Shown: positions 51,320 to 60,784, numbered from the stretch's first letter. The stretch is 64,000 bases of DNA from HGM04593 sp045646965 (GCA_045646965.1 JAZRLR010000034.1:26239-90238); one strand, 5' to 3'. Translations and numbers: made by a program. Notes: a model not told the origin generated them from the sequence alone.

Positions 51320-51881
51320 TCAGGAACTTATTGACAATTGCAAGCAGCTCGGCCTTGGCCTTTTCGAGAGAGTCGTTCACAATTACCCTGTCGGCATACT
51401 TGGAGAAGGTCATCTCGTACTCGGCTTTGCCTATACGTTTCTCTATTTCGTCGGGAGTAGTGTCGCCGCGTCCCACAAGACGCTCACGCAACACCTCCAC
51501 CGAGGGAGCCTGCACAAATATGAACAAAGCACGCGAGCCGTAGTATTTTTTAAGGCTGCAGCCACCCTTCACATCCACGTCGAAAAGGATATTCTGACGT
51601 GTCAGCTGCTCCTCGACCTGCGACTTGAGCGTCCCGTAGAAACGGCCGGGATAAACCTCTTCATACTCAACAAATTCGTTTGCAAAAATCTTTGCACGGA
51701 ACTCTTCGGGAGTAAAGAAGAAATAATCGACACCGTGTTTCTCCTCGCCACGCGGGGGACGGCTTGTCGCCGACACCGAGAAACCGAAAGAGGAGTCCTG
51801 CTCCATCAGATAGTGTACCAATGTGGATTTTCCCGAGCCCGAAGGAGCCGAAAAAATCACTACTTTGCCTTTGCTGCTCAT
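51312..51881 (-). CDS. gmk: Guanylate kinase
   Basis: 189 residues. P-loop VIFSAPSGSGKSTLVHYLM, then SVSATSRPPRGEEKHGVDYFFFTPEEF (GMP binding) and NILFDVDVKGG. It phosphorylates GMP to GDP with ATP. It follows yicC by 4 bases and overlaps nadD. Confidence 0.97.
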   Translation of the reverse strand: MSSKGKVVIFSAPSGSGKSTLVHYLMEQDSSFGFSVSATSRPPRGEEKHGVDYFFFTPEEFRAKIFANEFVEYEEVYPGRFYGTLKSQVEEQLTRQNILFDVDVKGGCSLKKYYGSRALFIFVQAPSVEVLRERLVGRGDTTPDEIEKRIGKAEYEMTFSKYADRVIVNDSLEKAKAELLAIVNKFLNE

Positions 51882-51885
51882 AGTA

Positions 51886-52761
51886 TTACATTACGTTAAG
51901 AACTTGCTCTTTTATCTGCTCAAGTTCGTCTTTCATTTTAACTACAATATTCTGCATCTCGGCGTGATTGCTTTTGCTGCCGAGGGTATTTATTTCGCGT
52001 CCCATCTCCTGCGCTATGAAACCGAGCTTCTTACCCTGGCCGTAGCTGCCCTCTATGGTCTCCACAAAATAGGAGAGGTGGTTGGTGAGACGCTGTTTTT
52101 CCTCGTTTATATCGAGCTTTTCGATGTAGAAGATAAGCTCCTGCTCAAAACGGTTCTTGTCGTAATCGACGCCCACCAGTTTCTCGAGGGTATCCTTTAT
52201 GCGGGTACGAATCTTCTCGACGCGCTCCTTTTCGTAGGGCTCCACCGACTGTAAAAGAGAGGAAATATTGTCGATTTTATCGAGGAATTTAGCACGCAGA
52301 GCCTCGCCCTCCTGCTTGCGGAAAGAGAGAATGTCGCCTATTGCCTCTTTTATGGCGCCGAGCGCCAGAGCCCACTCCTCCTCGCACACCTCGTACACCT
52401 CTTTGCGGGCAATCACGTCGGGCATACGCAAAAGCACCTCAAACATATTTTCGGGCAGGGGCACACCCGTCGCTTTCGACACCTCGGTCATCTGCTCCAC
52501 ATAACCCTTCATCACCTCGCCATTTATCGAGGGCGCGTCGTTCTTCTCGTTCTGTTCCACCCACAGGGCGAAATCGACCTTTCCACGCTCAAGGGCGCTT
52601 GTCACCAGAGTGCGTATCTCCATTTCGTATCCCTTGAACTGCGGGGCTATCCTTGTAGACAAGTCCATAGCCTTGCCGTTGAGAGAACGTATCTCCACAC
52701 AAATTTTCCTGTCCTGATAAAGAGCCACAGCCTTGCCGTAGCCCGTCATTGAGTATATCAT
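51886..52761 (-). CDS. YicC-family endoribonuclease-like protein
   Basis: 291 residues from the ATG at 52761 (MIYSMTGYGKA, the standard YicC start; the frame extends upstream without support). The N-terminal YicC-like domain has SMTGYGKA and SLNGKAMDLSTRIAPQF, with the conserved SLN-x-K-x-x-D/E pattern. The C-terminal DUF1732 part has GVDYDKNRFEQELIFYIEKLDINEEKQRLTNHLSYF and GKKLGFIAQEMGREINTLGSK. E. coli YicC is an RNase that affects small-RNA turnover (known). Conserved partner of gmk. Confidence 0.9.
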   Translation of the reverse strand: MIYSMTGYGKAVALYQDRKICVEIRSLNGKAMDLSTRIAPQFKGYEMEIRTLVTSALERGKVDFALWVEQNEKNDAPSINGEVMKGYVEQMTEVSKATGVPLPENMFEVLLRMPDVIARKEVYEVCEEEWALALGAIKEAIGDILSFRKQEGEALRAKFLDKIDNISSLLQSVEPYEKERVEKIRTRIKDTLEKLVGVDYDKNRFEQELIFYIEKLDINEEKQRLTNHLSYFVETIEGSYGQGKKLGFIAQEMGREINTLGSKSNHAEMQNIVVKMKDELEQIKEQVLNVM

Positions 52762-52920
52762 CTTTCTGTCTGTTAAATGCCGCAGCACCCCCACAGAGGC
52801 AGCGACGGCTGAAATTCTTCCATATTTTTGCAAAGATTAAACAATAATTCCAAAATTCAATGCCACAGAGGGCTCTTTTTTTTGATTTGCGACAAAATAC
52901 TATATTAAAAAATATTATTT

Positions 52921-52953
52921 ATTGGAGATTGTAACATTAAATTTATATTTTTG
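52921..52953 (+). promoter_or_regulatory. Promoter of the tsaB-to-alkaline-phosphatase operon
   Basis: ATTG (52921-52924), 21 bases, TATTTTTG (52946-52953), an exact -7 box with a near -33 box, 48 bases before the tsaB ATG. Confidence 0.55.
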
Positions 52954-53001
52954 CACTATAAAGCTCAAAACGGGCAAAAAGAAACATAGAAAAAAGAAAC
53001 A

Positions 53002-53703
53002 ATGGCAGTAATTCTACACATAGAAGCATCCACCGACATCTGCTCGGTGGCATTGAGCGAAGACGGGCAGGTCTTTTTCGAGAGAGTTAATGAGGAGGAG
53101 CGTTCACACGCAAAAGTTCTTGCACCCTTTGTGGAGGAGGCGATAAACATCGCCGACAGCCGCAGTATGCCGTTCACAGCCGTGGCATTGAGCTGCGGCC
53201 CCGGTTCCTACACAAGCCTGCGCATAGCATCTTCCACAGCCAAGGGAGTGTGCTACGGCCGCAATATCCCCCTCATAGCCATTCCCACCACTGCGATAAT
53301 GTGCGTGCCCCTGCTGCTTGGCGAGGAACTGCCCGAGGATGCGCTGCTGTGCCCTATGATTGACGCACGCCGCAACGAGGTGTATGCAACCATATACGAC
53401 AGAGGGCTGAACGTGGTGAAGGAGACCGCCGCCGAGATTGTGACTGAGGAGAGCTTTGCCGAGTTTCTCGACAAGCACCCCGTATATTTCCTGGGCAACG
53501 GCGCCGAAAAGTGCCGCAGTATCATCACCCACCCCAACGCACGCTTCATAGAGAAATTCCGCCACCCGCTGGCAAAAAATATGATGCCCCTTGCCGAACG
53601 TGCTGCGTGGGAGGAGCGTTTCGAGGATATAGCCTATTTCGAGCCCTTCTACCTGAAGAACTTTATCGCCACAAAGCCCAAGGAGCTGCTTAAAAACTTT
53701 TAA
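53002..53703 (+). CDS. tsaB: tRNA threonylcarbamoyladenosine synthesis protein TsaB
   Basis: 233 residues. VILHIEASTDICSVALSEDGQ is the ASKHA N-terminal phosphate loop. ALSCGPGSYTSLRIASSTAKGVCYG is the TsaB signature, and PMIDARRNEVYATIYD follows. TsaB partners TsaD and TsaE in making t6A37 of tRNAs. First gene of a nine-gene run on the plus strand with gaps of 10-21 bases. Confidence 0.95.
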   Translation: MAVILHIEASTDICSVALSEDGQVFFERVNEEERSHAKVLAPFVEEAINIADSRSMPFTAVALSCGPGSYTSLRIASSTAKGVCYGRNIPLIAIPTTAIMCVPLLLGEELPEDALLCPMIDARRNEVYATIYDRGLNVVKETAAEIVTEESFAEFLDKHPVYFLGNGAEKCRSIITHPNARFIEKFRHPLAKNMMPLAERAAWEERFEDIAYFEPFYLKNFIATKPKELLKNF

Positions 53704-53718
53704 AACCCTTTTACCGCT

Positions 53719-54345
53719 ATGATGGAATATAATACCAAGCAAAAGAGACTGCCGCTGCCCGAGTATGGCCGTTCGGTACAAAAGATGGTAGACCACGCTC
53801 TCACCATCGAAGACAGGGAAGAGCGACAGAAATGCGCCTGCACCATCGTGAATATTATGGGCAGTATGTTTCCCAACCTGCGCAACCTGCCCGACTTTGA
53901 GCGCAAGCTGTGGGACCACCTTGCGATAATGTCCGACTTCAAGCTCGACATCGACTACCCCGTGGAGGTTATAAAGAGAGAAAAGTTCAACGAGCCTCCG
54001 CACAAGATACCCTACCAGACAGGGGAGATAAGAAACCGTCATTACGGCCGCATCGTAGAGGAGATGATTGCCTACGCCTGCACTCTTGAGGAGGGCGAGG
54101 AGCGCGACGCACTTGTGAAGTACATCCTTGTGCAGATGAAGAAAAACTACATCGCCTGGAACAAAGATGGTGTCGAGGACAAAAAGATTTTCGAAGACCT
54201 GCGCATATACTCCAAAGGAAAGATTGACATAAGCGACAGGGAGATAAGGCTCAACCAGCCTGCAGCGCAAAACCAAAACCAGAACAACGCACGCACAAAC
54301 AAACAGCGTCAGGCGGGAAAGAAGAATTTCAAGAAAAAGTACTAA
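53719..54345 (+). CDS. DUF4290 family protein
   Basis: 208 residues. YNTKQKRLPLPEYGRSVQKMVDHAL and NIMGSMFPNLRNLPDFERKLWDHLAIMSDFKLDIDYP are the DUF4290 conserved blocks, and the charged Asn/Gln/Lys-rich C-terminus (QNQNQNNARTNKQRQAGKKNFKKK) is probably disordered. Widespread in Bacteroidota, directly before murA, function unknown. The position suggests a link to cell-wall synthesis. Two adjacent Met codons start the frame; the second may be used. Confidence 0.88.
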   Translation: MMEYNTKQKRLPLPEYGRSVQKMVDHALTIEDREERQKCACTIVNIMGSMFPNLRNLPDFERKLWDHLAIMSDFKLDIDYPVEVIKREKFNEPPHKIPYQTGEIRNRHYGRIVEEMIAYACTLEEGEERDALVKYILVQMKKNYIAWNKDGVEDKKIFEDLRIYSKGKIDISDREIRLNQPAAQNQNQNNARTNKQRQAGKKNFKKKY

Positions 54346-54358
54346 AAACAAAGCTACT

Positions 54359-55663
54359 ATGGCATCATTCATAATTGAAGGAGGACACAAGCTCAAAGGC
54401 GAAATAACTCCGCAGGGAGCAAAGAACGAGGTATTGCAGGAGATATGCGCCACCCTGCTCACCCCCGAGAAGGTAACCATCGAGAACATACCCGACATAG
54501 CCGATGTGAACAACCTCATCAACCAATTGATAAATATGGGCGTGAGCGTCACACGCAACGGCCCCGGCAGCTTCACTTTTCAGGCCGACAGCGTGAACCT
54601 CGAATACATCGACAGCGAGGAGTACATAAACGGCTGTGCACGCCTGCGCGGCTCGGTTATGTTCATCGGCCCCCTTATGGCCCGTTTCGGCAAAGCCACA
54701 ATGAGCGAGCCCGGCGGTGACAAGATAGGCCGCCGTCGTCTCGACACACACATCCTGGGCTTGCAGAAGCTGGGAGCTACGTTCTGTTTCGACCAGGAGA
54801 AAAGAATTTACCGTATGCAGGCCGACAAGCTCAAAGGCTGCGCTATGCTGCTCGACGAGGCTTCGGTGACAGGTACGGCAAATATCATTATGGCAGCAGT
54901 GCTCGCCGAGGGCACCACAACCATCTACAACGCCGCCTGCGAGCCCTACATACAGCAGCTGTGCAGAATGCTCAACAAAATGGGCGCAAAAATTTCGGGC
55001 ATAGCAAGCAACCTCCTCGTAATTGAGGGAGTGACAGAGCTCGGCGGCTGCACACACCGCGCACTGCCCGATATGATTGAGGTGGGCAGTTTCATAGGTA
55101 TGGCAGCTATGACACAGAGCGAGATAACCATAAAAAACGTGTCGTTCGAGAACCTGGGCATCATTCCCTCGAGTTTCAAGAGACTGGGCATACACTTTGA
55201 GCAGCGCGGCGACGATATCTTCATCCCCGAGCAGAAAGAGTATGAGATTGAATCGTTCATCGACGGTTCAATTATGACCATAAGCGACGCGCCGTGGCCG
55301 GGCCTCACCCCCGACCTCTTGAGCGTGCTCCTTGTGACATCGATACAGGCAAAAGGAAGCGTGCTCATTCACCAGAAGATGTTCGAGAGCCGTCTCTTCT
55401 TTGTGGACAAGCTCATAGATATGGGAGCACAGATAATTCTCTGCGACCCCCACCGCGCCGTGGTCATCGGTCACAACCGCAATTTCACCCTCAAGCCCCG
55501 CTCAATGAGCTCGCCCGACATACGCGCGGGTATTGCCCTGCTCATCGCAGCTATGAGCGCCGACGGAGTGAGCCGCATTGATAATATAGAGCAAATTGAC
55601 CGCGGTTATCAGAATCTCGAGAGCCGCCTCAACAGCCTCGGAGCAAAAATAACACGTTCATAA
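54359..55663 (+). CDS. murA: UDP-N-acetylglucosamine 1-carboxyvinyltransferase
   Basis: 434 residues. GGHKLKGEITPQGAKNEVLQEICATLLT is the UDP-GlcNAc-binding start (Lys-Asn pair). The catalytic loop, normally with Cys115 in E. coli, reads here GKATMSEPGGDKIGRRRLD: the position is Glu/Pro-type, without a Cys. Bacteroidota MurA sequences often carry another residue at this place (Asp in some phyla), which reduces fosfomycin sensitivity. The rest (GTANIIMAAVLAEGTTTIYNAACEPYIQQLCRMLNKMGAKISG) is canonical. First committed step of peptidoglycan synthesis. Confidence 0.94.
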   Translation: MASFIIEGGHKLKGEITPQGAKNEVLQEICATLLTPEKVTIENIPDIADVNNLINQLINMGVSVTRNGPGSFTFQADSVNLEYIDSEEYINGCARLRGSVMFIGPLMARFGKATMSEPGGDKIGRRRLDTHILGLQKLGATFCFDQEKRIYRMQADKLKGCAMLLDEASVTGTANIIMAAVLAEGTTTIYNAACEPYIQQLCRMLNKMGAKISGIASNLLVIEGVTELGGCTHRALPDMIEVGSFIGMAAMTQSEITIKNVSFENLGIIPSSFKRLGIHFEQRGDDIFIPEQKEYEIESFIDGSIMTISDAPWPGLTPDLLSVLLVTSIQAKGSVLIHQKMFESRLFFVDKLIDMGAQIILCDPHRAVVIGHNRNFTLKPRSMSSPDIRAGIALLIAAMSADGVSRIDNIEQIDRGYQNLESRLNSLGAKITRS

Positions 55664-55673
55664 CACCAACTAT

Positions 55674-56183
55674 ATGCTGAAAAAAGAGGTTTTTGTACAT
55701 CTGGGTAAATTCCTTAAGCCCCACGGCACAAAAGGCGAGATAGGCCTGCAGACCGACAACTTTTCGCTGGGCGACGACTGCGACTTTGTGGCCTGCGACA
55801 TCGACGGCATTCTCGTGCCCTTCTTCTTTGAGTATTGCCGCACAAAAAACAGCGACACCGTGATACTGAAGATTGAAAGAATTGAGAGTGCCGAGGCAGC
55901 ACGTTTCCTCACAAACCGCGAAGTGTACATACCCCGCGAGTGGGTAGAGGACGAGGAGAACCTCTCGTGGAGCTATTTCAGAGGGTTCAAGGCCTGCGAC
56001 GAGAGCGTGGGCGAGATAGGCGAGATTACCGATGTGGACGACAGCACAATAAACACTCTGTTTGTGATTGAAAAGGATGGCGAGGAGATACTCGTGCCTG
56101 CACAGGAGGAGTTTATAACCGCCATCGACCACAAGAAAAGAGAGATAACATTCAACTTGCCCGAGGGGCTCGTTTCGCTGTAA
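55674..56183 (+). CDS. rimM: Ribosome maturation factor RimM
   Basis: 169 residues. VFVHLGKFLKPHGTKGEIGLQTDNF is the RimM N-terminal start (GxxxxPHGxxGE pattern). The central IERIESAEAARFLTNREVYIP and C-terminal PRC-barrel part (DVDDSTINTLFVIEKDGEEILVPAQEEFITAIDHKKREITFNLPEGL) follow. It helps 30S subunit assembly by binding uS19. Starts 10 bases after murA. Confidence 0.93.
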   Translation: MLKKEVFVHLGKFLKPHGTKGEIGLQTDNFSLGDDCDFVACDIDGILVPFFFEYCRTKNSDTVILKIERIESAEAARFLTNREVYIPREWVEDEENLSWSYFRGFKACDESVGEIGEITDVDDSTINTLFVIEKDGEEILVPAQEEFITAIDHKKREITFNLPEGLVSL

Positions 56184-56196
56184 AAAAAGAGAGAAT

Positions 56197-57048
56197 ATGA
56201 CTAAAAAAGGATTCCGCAGCAGACTGATGCGCAAGTACCGCCTCACCATACACAACGAGAACAAACTCGAGAATGTGCTCGGCTTCTACATATCGCCCCT
56301 ATGGGTTATATTGTCGCTTTTCTTCTCATTCCTGCTTGTGGCGGGAGTGATATACCTCATCCTTGCCTTCACCCCCGTGGGTGAGTATCTGCCCGGGCAC
56401 ATAAGCGACAAGACACGCGAGATGCTCATAAACTACAACATAAAGATAGACTCGCTCAAGGAGGCTGTGGACAAGCAGGACCGTTACCTGAAAAACATCA
56501 GAAACCTGATGGAGGGCAACGCGCCCATCGACAGCGTTATGAACGCTCCCGAGCTGCCCTCGACCGATAATATCTCCATCGTCACCACGGCGCTCGAGAA
56601 GGAGTTTGCCGAGGCGTTCGAGGAGCGCGAGAAGTATAACCTCACATCGCACGCCACAAGCGTGGGAGCGCTGCAGGAGCTCAACCTCTACCGTCCCACA
56701 CGAGGTATGATAATCACACCGTTCAACCCTGTGGAGAAACACTACGGCGTAGACATCGCCGAGAACCCCGGTGAGAGCGTGCTTGCCATACACGAAGGCA
56801 CTGTAATAATGAGCGACTACACAGCCCGCGACGGATACTCGATAGCCGTGCAGCACAAGGAGAACCTTGTATCGGTCTACCGCAACTGCCACCGCCTCTA
56901 CAAGAGCGTGGGCGACAATGTGGCGGGCGGCGAGGTGATAGCCTCGTTGAGCAACGACACCGACGGCAGCCGTCGGAAACCCTTTCTGCACTTTGAGCTG
57001 TGGCACAGAGGCAAGGCACTCGACCCCAATATTTACATCGCATTCTAA
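56197..57048 (+). CDS. Membrane-anchored M23 family peptidase
   Basis: 283 residues. A basic N-terminus precedes one membrane helix (PLWVILSLFFSFLLVAGVIYLILAF, about 29-55). A coiled-coil-like region follows, with LINYNIKIDSLKEAVDKQDRYLKNIRNLME. The C-terminal LytM fold has EKHYGVDIAENPGESVLAIHEGTVIMSDYTARDGYSIAVQH and FLHFELWHRGKALDPNIYI. Zinc ligands are H...D in HYGVD and H in HFE. The motif is intact, so it may be a peptidoglycan endopeptidase, or an activator like those that pair with amidases. Confidence 0.88.
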   Translation: MTKKGFRSRLMRKYRLTIHNENKLENVLGFYISPLWVILSLFFSFLLVAGVIYLILAFTPVGEYLPGHISDKTREMLINYNIKIDSLKEAVDKQDRYLKNIRNLMEGNAPIDSVMNAPELPSTDNISIVTTALEKEFAEAFEEREKYNLTSHATSVGALQELNLYRPTRGMIITPFNPVEKHYGVDIAENPGESVLAIHEGTVIMSDYTARDGYSIAVQHKENLVSVYRNCHRLYKSVGDNVAGGEVIASLSNDTDGSRRKPFLHFELWHRGKALDPNIYIAF

Positions 57049-57068
57049 AAACCGAAATAAAGCACTAT

Positions 57069-58229
57069 ATGGAGACAATCAAAAAAAGACAGATAGCCAT
57101 CTTGGGCTCAACGGGCTCGATAGGCACACAGACACTGCAGGTTGTGGAAGAGCACCCCGAGCGCTTCGAGGTATATGCCATTACGGCAAACACCCGCGTG
57201 GAGGACCTCATAGCACAGGCGCGTAAGTTCCTGCCGCGCGTTGCCGTTATAGCCGATGAAACAAAATACACACAACTGAAGGAGGGGCTTTGCGACCTGC
57301 CCGTGAGAGTGTGCGGCGGCTACGAGGCTATATGCGAGGTGGTGAAAGAGACACCCGTCGATGTGGTAGTTACGGCTATGGTAGGATTTTCGGGCCTGCG
57401 CCCCACCATAGAGGCCATAAAAGCGGGTAAGGAGATTGCCCTTGCAAACAAAGAGACTATGGTTGTGGCCGGTGAGCTCATAAATGCCCTTGCCAACGAG
57501 CACAACGTGCCCATTCTGCCTGTAGACTCGGAGCACTCGGCCATATTCCAGTGCCTCGCCGGTGAGATGGGCAATAAAGTGGAGAAACTCATCCTCACAG
57601 CGTCGGGCGGCCCGTTCCGCACCTGGGACATCGCACAGCTCGAGAATGTGACAAAGGAGCAGGCGCTCAAGCACCCCAACTGGAGTATGGGAGCAAAGAT
57701 AACCATCGACTCGGCCTCTATGATGAACAAAGGCTTCGAGGTGATGGAGGCCAAGTGGCTCTTCGGCGTGGGAGCCGAGGACATTGAGGTGGTGGTACAC
57801 CCGCAGTCGGTCATACACTCTATGGTGCAGTTTGCCGACGGAGCGGTGAAGGCACAGCTCGGCACACCCGATATGAGACTGCCCATTATGTATGCCCTCT
57901 CCTACCCCGCACGCCTGTCGTCGTCGTTCCAGCGACTCGACTTCGGCACTCTGGGCGAGCTCACTTTTGAGAAGCCCGATATGGAGAAATTCCCCAACCT
58001 GCGCCACGCCTACGACGCTCTGGCTATGGGAGGAAACATCCCCTGCGTGGTAAACGCCGCAAACGAGGTGTGCGTGGCAGCCTTCCTTGCCGACCGCATA
58101 CGTTTCAACGATATGCCCCGCCTCATAGGCCGCGCAATGGAGCAGGCAAGCTTCATCGCAAAACCCACCCTCGAGGATTACCTTGCAACCGACAAAGAGG
58201 TGCGTGCAATGGTAGAAAATTGGATTTAA
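57069..58229 (+). CDS. dxr: 1-deoxy-D-xylulose 5-phosphate reductoisomerase
   Basis: 386 residues from the ATG at 57069 (METIKKRQIAILGSTGSIGTQTLQVV); the frame is open back to 57000 inside the M23 gene. LANKETMVVAGELI, LPVDSEHSAIFQCL (catalytic Glu/Asp-His region), LTASGGPFRTW and HPNWSMGAKITIDSASMMNKG are family signatures. It forms MEP from DXP with NADPH, the first committed step of the pathway that ispF at 4.4-4.9 kb continues. Confidence 0.97.
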   Translation: METIKKRQIAILGSTGSIGTQTLQVVEEHPERFEVYAITANTRVEDLIAQARKFLPRVAVIADETKYTQLKEGLCDLPVRVCGGYEAICEVVKETPVDVVVTAMVGFSGLRPTIEAIKAGKEIALANKETMVVAGELINALANEHNVPILPVDSEHSAIFQCLAGEMGNKVEKLILTASGGPFRTWDIAQLENVTKEQALKHPNWSMGAKITIDSASMMNKGFEVMEAKWLFGVGAEDIEVVVHPQSVIHSMVQFADGAVKAQLGTPDMRLPIMYALSYPARLSSSFQRLDFGTLGELTFEKPDMEKFPNLRHAYDALAMGGNIPCVVNAANEVCVAAFLADRIRFNDMPRLIGRAMEQASFIAKPTLEDYLATDKEVRAMVENWI

Positions 58230-58250
58230 ATTTATTGTTTTTAAGATAGT

Positions 58251-59570
58251 ATGGAGGTATTTTTTATACGAGCATTGCAACTTATTCTGGCGTTGAGCCT
58301 TTTGGTGCTTGTACACGAGTTCGGACATTTTATTTTTTCGAGAATATTCAAGGTGAGAGTAGAGAAATTCTACCTCTTCTTTGACTGGGGCTTCTCGCTC
58401 TTCAAATGGAAGCCCAAGAACAGCGAAACAGAGTATGGAGTGGGATGGATTCCCCTCGGCGGATATTGCAAGATTTCGGGTATGATTGACGAGTCTATGG
58501 ATGTGGAGCAGATGAAACAGCCCGCGCAGCCGTGGGAGTTCCGTTCGAAGCCCGCCTGGCAGCGTCTGCTCATTATGGTGGGCGGCGTTATGTTCAACTT
58601 CATCCTTGCGATGTTCATCTACGCTATGGTGCTTTTCACCTGGGGCGAGAGCTATGTGGATATACGCAAAGCCACATACGGTATGGAGTTCAACGAGAAC
58701 GCAAAGTCGCTTGGTTTTGCCGACGGAGATATAATATGGCAGATTGACGGCAAAGAGGCCATACGCTACGACGTAGACCTGCTGCGCGCCATAGCCGACG
58801 GCAGCGAGGTTACCGTGCAGCGTGCCGGCGAGATGGTTGCGATAGAGATTCCCGAGGAGTTCGGCCTGCTCGATATGGGGCGCAGCACCCCCTTTATGCA
58901 GTACCGCATTCCCGCTGTCATAGACAGTATTCTGCCCGCATCGGCAGCATACAACGCAGGCCTGCTGAAGGGCGACAGCATTGTGAGCATAGCTGGCGAG
59001 CATATAGCTTCGTGGAACGGCCTTATTGCAGCTATGCAAAAGATGCAGGAGAGCGGCACACAAGAGATTGCCGTACAGGTGATGCGCGACAGCCTCGTAA
59101 GCCTCACCGCAAAGGCCGACAGCACATACAAGCTGGGCATAACACCCCGCCCCACAGGCTACCCCGTGGAGAAGTTCGAGTATAGCTTTGCCGAGTCGTT
59201 CCCCGCAGGCTTCGCATACGGCTGGAACGTGGTTAAGGGCTATGTGGGAGATTTCAAATATCTCTTCTCAAAGGAGGGAGCGCAGTCGGTGGGTATGTTT
59301 GGAACCATCGGAAGCCTCTTCCCCGCAATGTGGGACTGGCACCAGTTCTGGCTTATGACAGCTATGCTCTCGCTCATCCTTGCGGTGATGAACATCCTGC
59401 CCATACCAGCGCTCGACGGCGGCCACGTTCTGTTCCTGCTCTACGAGGTGGTGACACGACGCAAGCCCAGTGACAAGTTCCTCGAGCGCGCACAGATGGT
59501 GGGTATGCTCATTCTGCTTGCACTCTTTGTACTTGCCACATACAACGACGCAGTGCGTTTTCTGTTCTGA
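58251..59570 (+). CDS. rseP: RseP-family site-2 intramembrane metalloprotease
   Basis: 439 residues. The catalytic LLVLVHEFGHFIFSRIF (HExxH in helix 1) and MNILPIPALDGGHVLF (LDG, Asp ligand) are in place. Between them lie GWIPLGGYCKISGMIDE and PDZ-type segments (NAKSLGFADGDIIWQIDG, PASAAYNAGLLKGDSIVSIAGEHIASW). In E. coli the enzyme cuts anti-sigma factor RseA; Bacteroidota targets are less known. It follows dxr with a 21-base gap, a conserved neighbourhood. Confidence 0.94.
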   Translation: MEVFFIRALQLILALSLLVLVHEFGHFIFSRIFKVRVEKFYLFFDWGFSLFKWKPKNSETEYGVGWIPLGGYCKISGMIDESMDVEQMKQPAQPWEFRSKPAWQRLLIMVGGVMFNFILAMFIYAMVLFTWGESYVDIRKATYGMEFNENAKSLGFADGDIIWQIDGKEAIRYDVDLLRAIADGSEVTVQRAGEMVAIEIPEEFGLLDMGRSTPFMQYRIPAVIDSILPASAAYNAGLLKGDSIVSIAGEHIASWNGLIAAMQKMQESGTQEIAVQVMRDSLVSLTAKADSTYKLGITPRPTGYPVEKFEYSFAESFPAGFAYGWNVVKGYVGDFKYLFSKEGAQSVGMFGTIGSLFPAMWDWHQFWLMTAMLSLILAVMNILPIPALDGGHVLFLLYEVVTRRKPSDKFLERAQMVGMLILLALFVLATYNDAVRFLF

Positions 59571-59584
59571 CAAACGACGACACG

Positions 59585-60784
59585 ATGAAACGAATTTTCA
59601 TAAGCATACTTATTACGGCAGCTATGGCAGGGTGTGCCGTGCAGCAGCATAGTACAGGCAGCGAAGGCGTGGCCCCTATGCCCGCCGACAGCACACGCAG
59701 CTTTGCCACGGCACTCCTCGGCAGCGTGGAACAGCAGAGTGAGCAGGAGAATATCTGCCTCTCGCCCGCAAGCGCCCTGTGGGCTATGGCTATGACAGCC
59801 AACGGAGCAGGAGGCACAACAGCGCGTGAGATATACGCCACGCTGGGATACGCAGGCGCCGAGAAGGAGCGTGCAGCGTTCAACAGCCTGCAAAAGGCCG
59901 AGGCAGAGAAATACCTCGGCAGCGAGAACGCCCACATAAACATCGCCAACTCCATCTGGGTAAACAACGGCATAAAAACCAAAGAAGAGTTCACAAGCAA
60001 CTGCAAGAAATACTACGACGCCCGTGTAGAGAACTGCACATTCGACGCCCAAGGTATAAGAGCGATAAACAAATGGTGTAGCGACAAGAGCGAAGGCAAG
60101 ATAAAGACAATTCTCGACAAGCCCTCGCCATCGACACAGATGCTCCTTGTGAACACCCTATACTTCAAGGCACAGTGGGCAAAGCCTTTCTACAGAGAGG
60201 CCACCGCAAGCATAACCTTTACAAAGGCCGACGGCAGCAGAATAAAGGTACCAATGATGCAGCAGCGTGCCACAGCCCCCTACTACGAGGACAGCCTCAT
60301 TCAGGCCACACGCAAGCTCTTTAAATGTGGCGAATACTCTATGCTGCTCGTCCTGCCCAAGAGAGGCGTGAGCGTGGAGAGCGCCACCCGTCACCTATCA
60401 GGGCTCTATGGCAAGGATTTCTGCAGCACAAACCAATATATGGTAATGCTCTCGCTGCCCCGTTTCAAGAGCGAGTATACCACAAGCCTCAAGCCCGCCC
60501 TCACAGCTATGGGCATAACAGAGGCTTTCACAAACGGAGCCTCCTTCGACGGAATTTCGGACACCCCGCTCAAGATTGACGACGTGATACAAAAAACCGT
60601 CATCGAGATTAACGAAGAGGGCGCAGAGGCCGCCGCCGCAACAGCCGTGCAGATGATGCTCACAAGTGCGCGCCGACAGGAGAAAAAGATACTCACCCTC
60701 GACCGCCCCTTCATATACGCCATCACAGCAGCCGACGGCAAGATACTCTTCATAGGCAAGATGGGTAACCCACTGGAAAAATAA
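59585..60784 (+). CDS. Serpin lipoprotein (serine protease inhibitor)
   Basis: 399 residues. Signal sequence with lipobox AMAGCAVQQ (Cys17). The serpin fold is clear: ENICLSPASALWAMAMTANGAGGTTAREI, NIANSIWVNNGIKTKEEF, MLLVNTLYFKAQWAKPF, then FKSEYTTSLKPALTAMGITEAF. The reactive-centre loop hinge is VIEINEEGAEAAAATAVQMML (about 335-355), with short-side-chain residues needed for inhibitory insertion. The P1 site is likely around TSARR; exact position is uncertain. It ends DRPFIYAITAADGKILFIGKMGNP. It probably protects the cell from host or gut proteases. Placed in the rseP operon. Confidence 0.93.
   Translation: MKRIFISILITAAMAGCAVQQHSTGSEGVAPMPADSTRSFATALLGSVEQQSEQENICLSPASALWAMAMTANGAGGTTAREIYATLGYAGAEKERAAFNSLQKAEAEKYLGSENAHINIANSIWVNNGIKTKEEFTSNCKKYYDARVENCTFDAQGIRAINKWCSDKSEGKIKTILDKPSPSTQMLLVNTLYFKAQWAKPFYREATASITFTKADGSRIKVPMMQQRATAPYYEDSLIQATRKLFKCGEYSMLLVLPKRGVSVESATRHLSGLYGKDFCSTNQYMVMLSLPRFKSEYTTSLKPALTAMGITEAFTNGASFDGISDTPLKIDDVIQKTVIEINEEGAEAAAATAVQMMLTSARRQEKKILTLDRPFIYAITAADGKILFIGKMGNPLEK

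Noticed and set aside
57108..59063. A 651-codon open frame antisense to dxr and rseP
   Set aside because: Both sense genes are certain; the antisense frame is low-complexity His/Leu/Val sequence caused by codon bias. The same holds for 60908-62257, 53104-54576 and 27128-28495.
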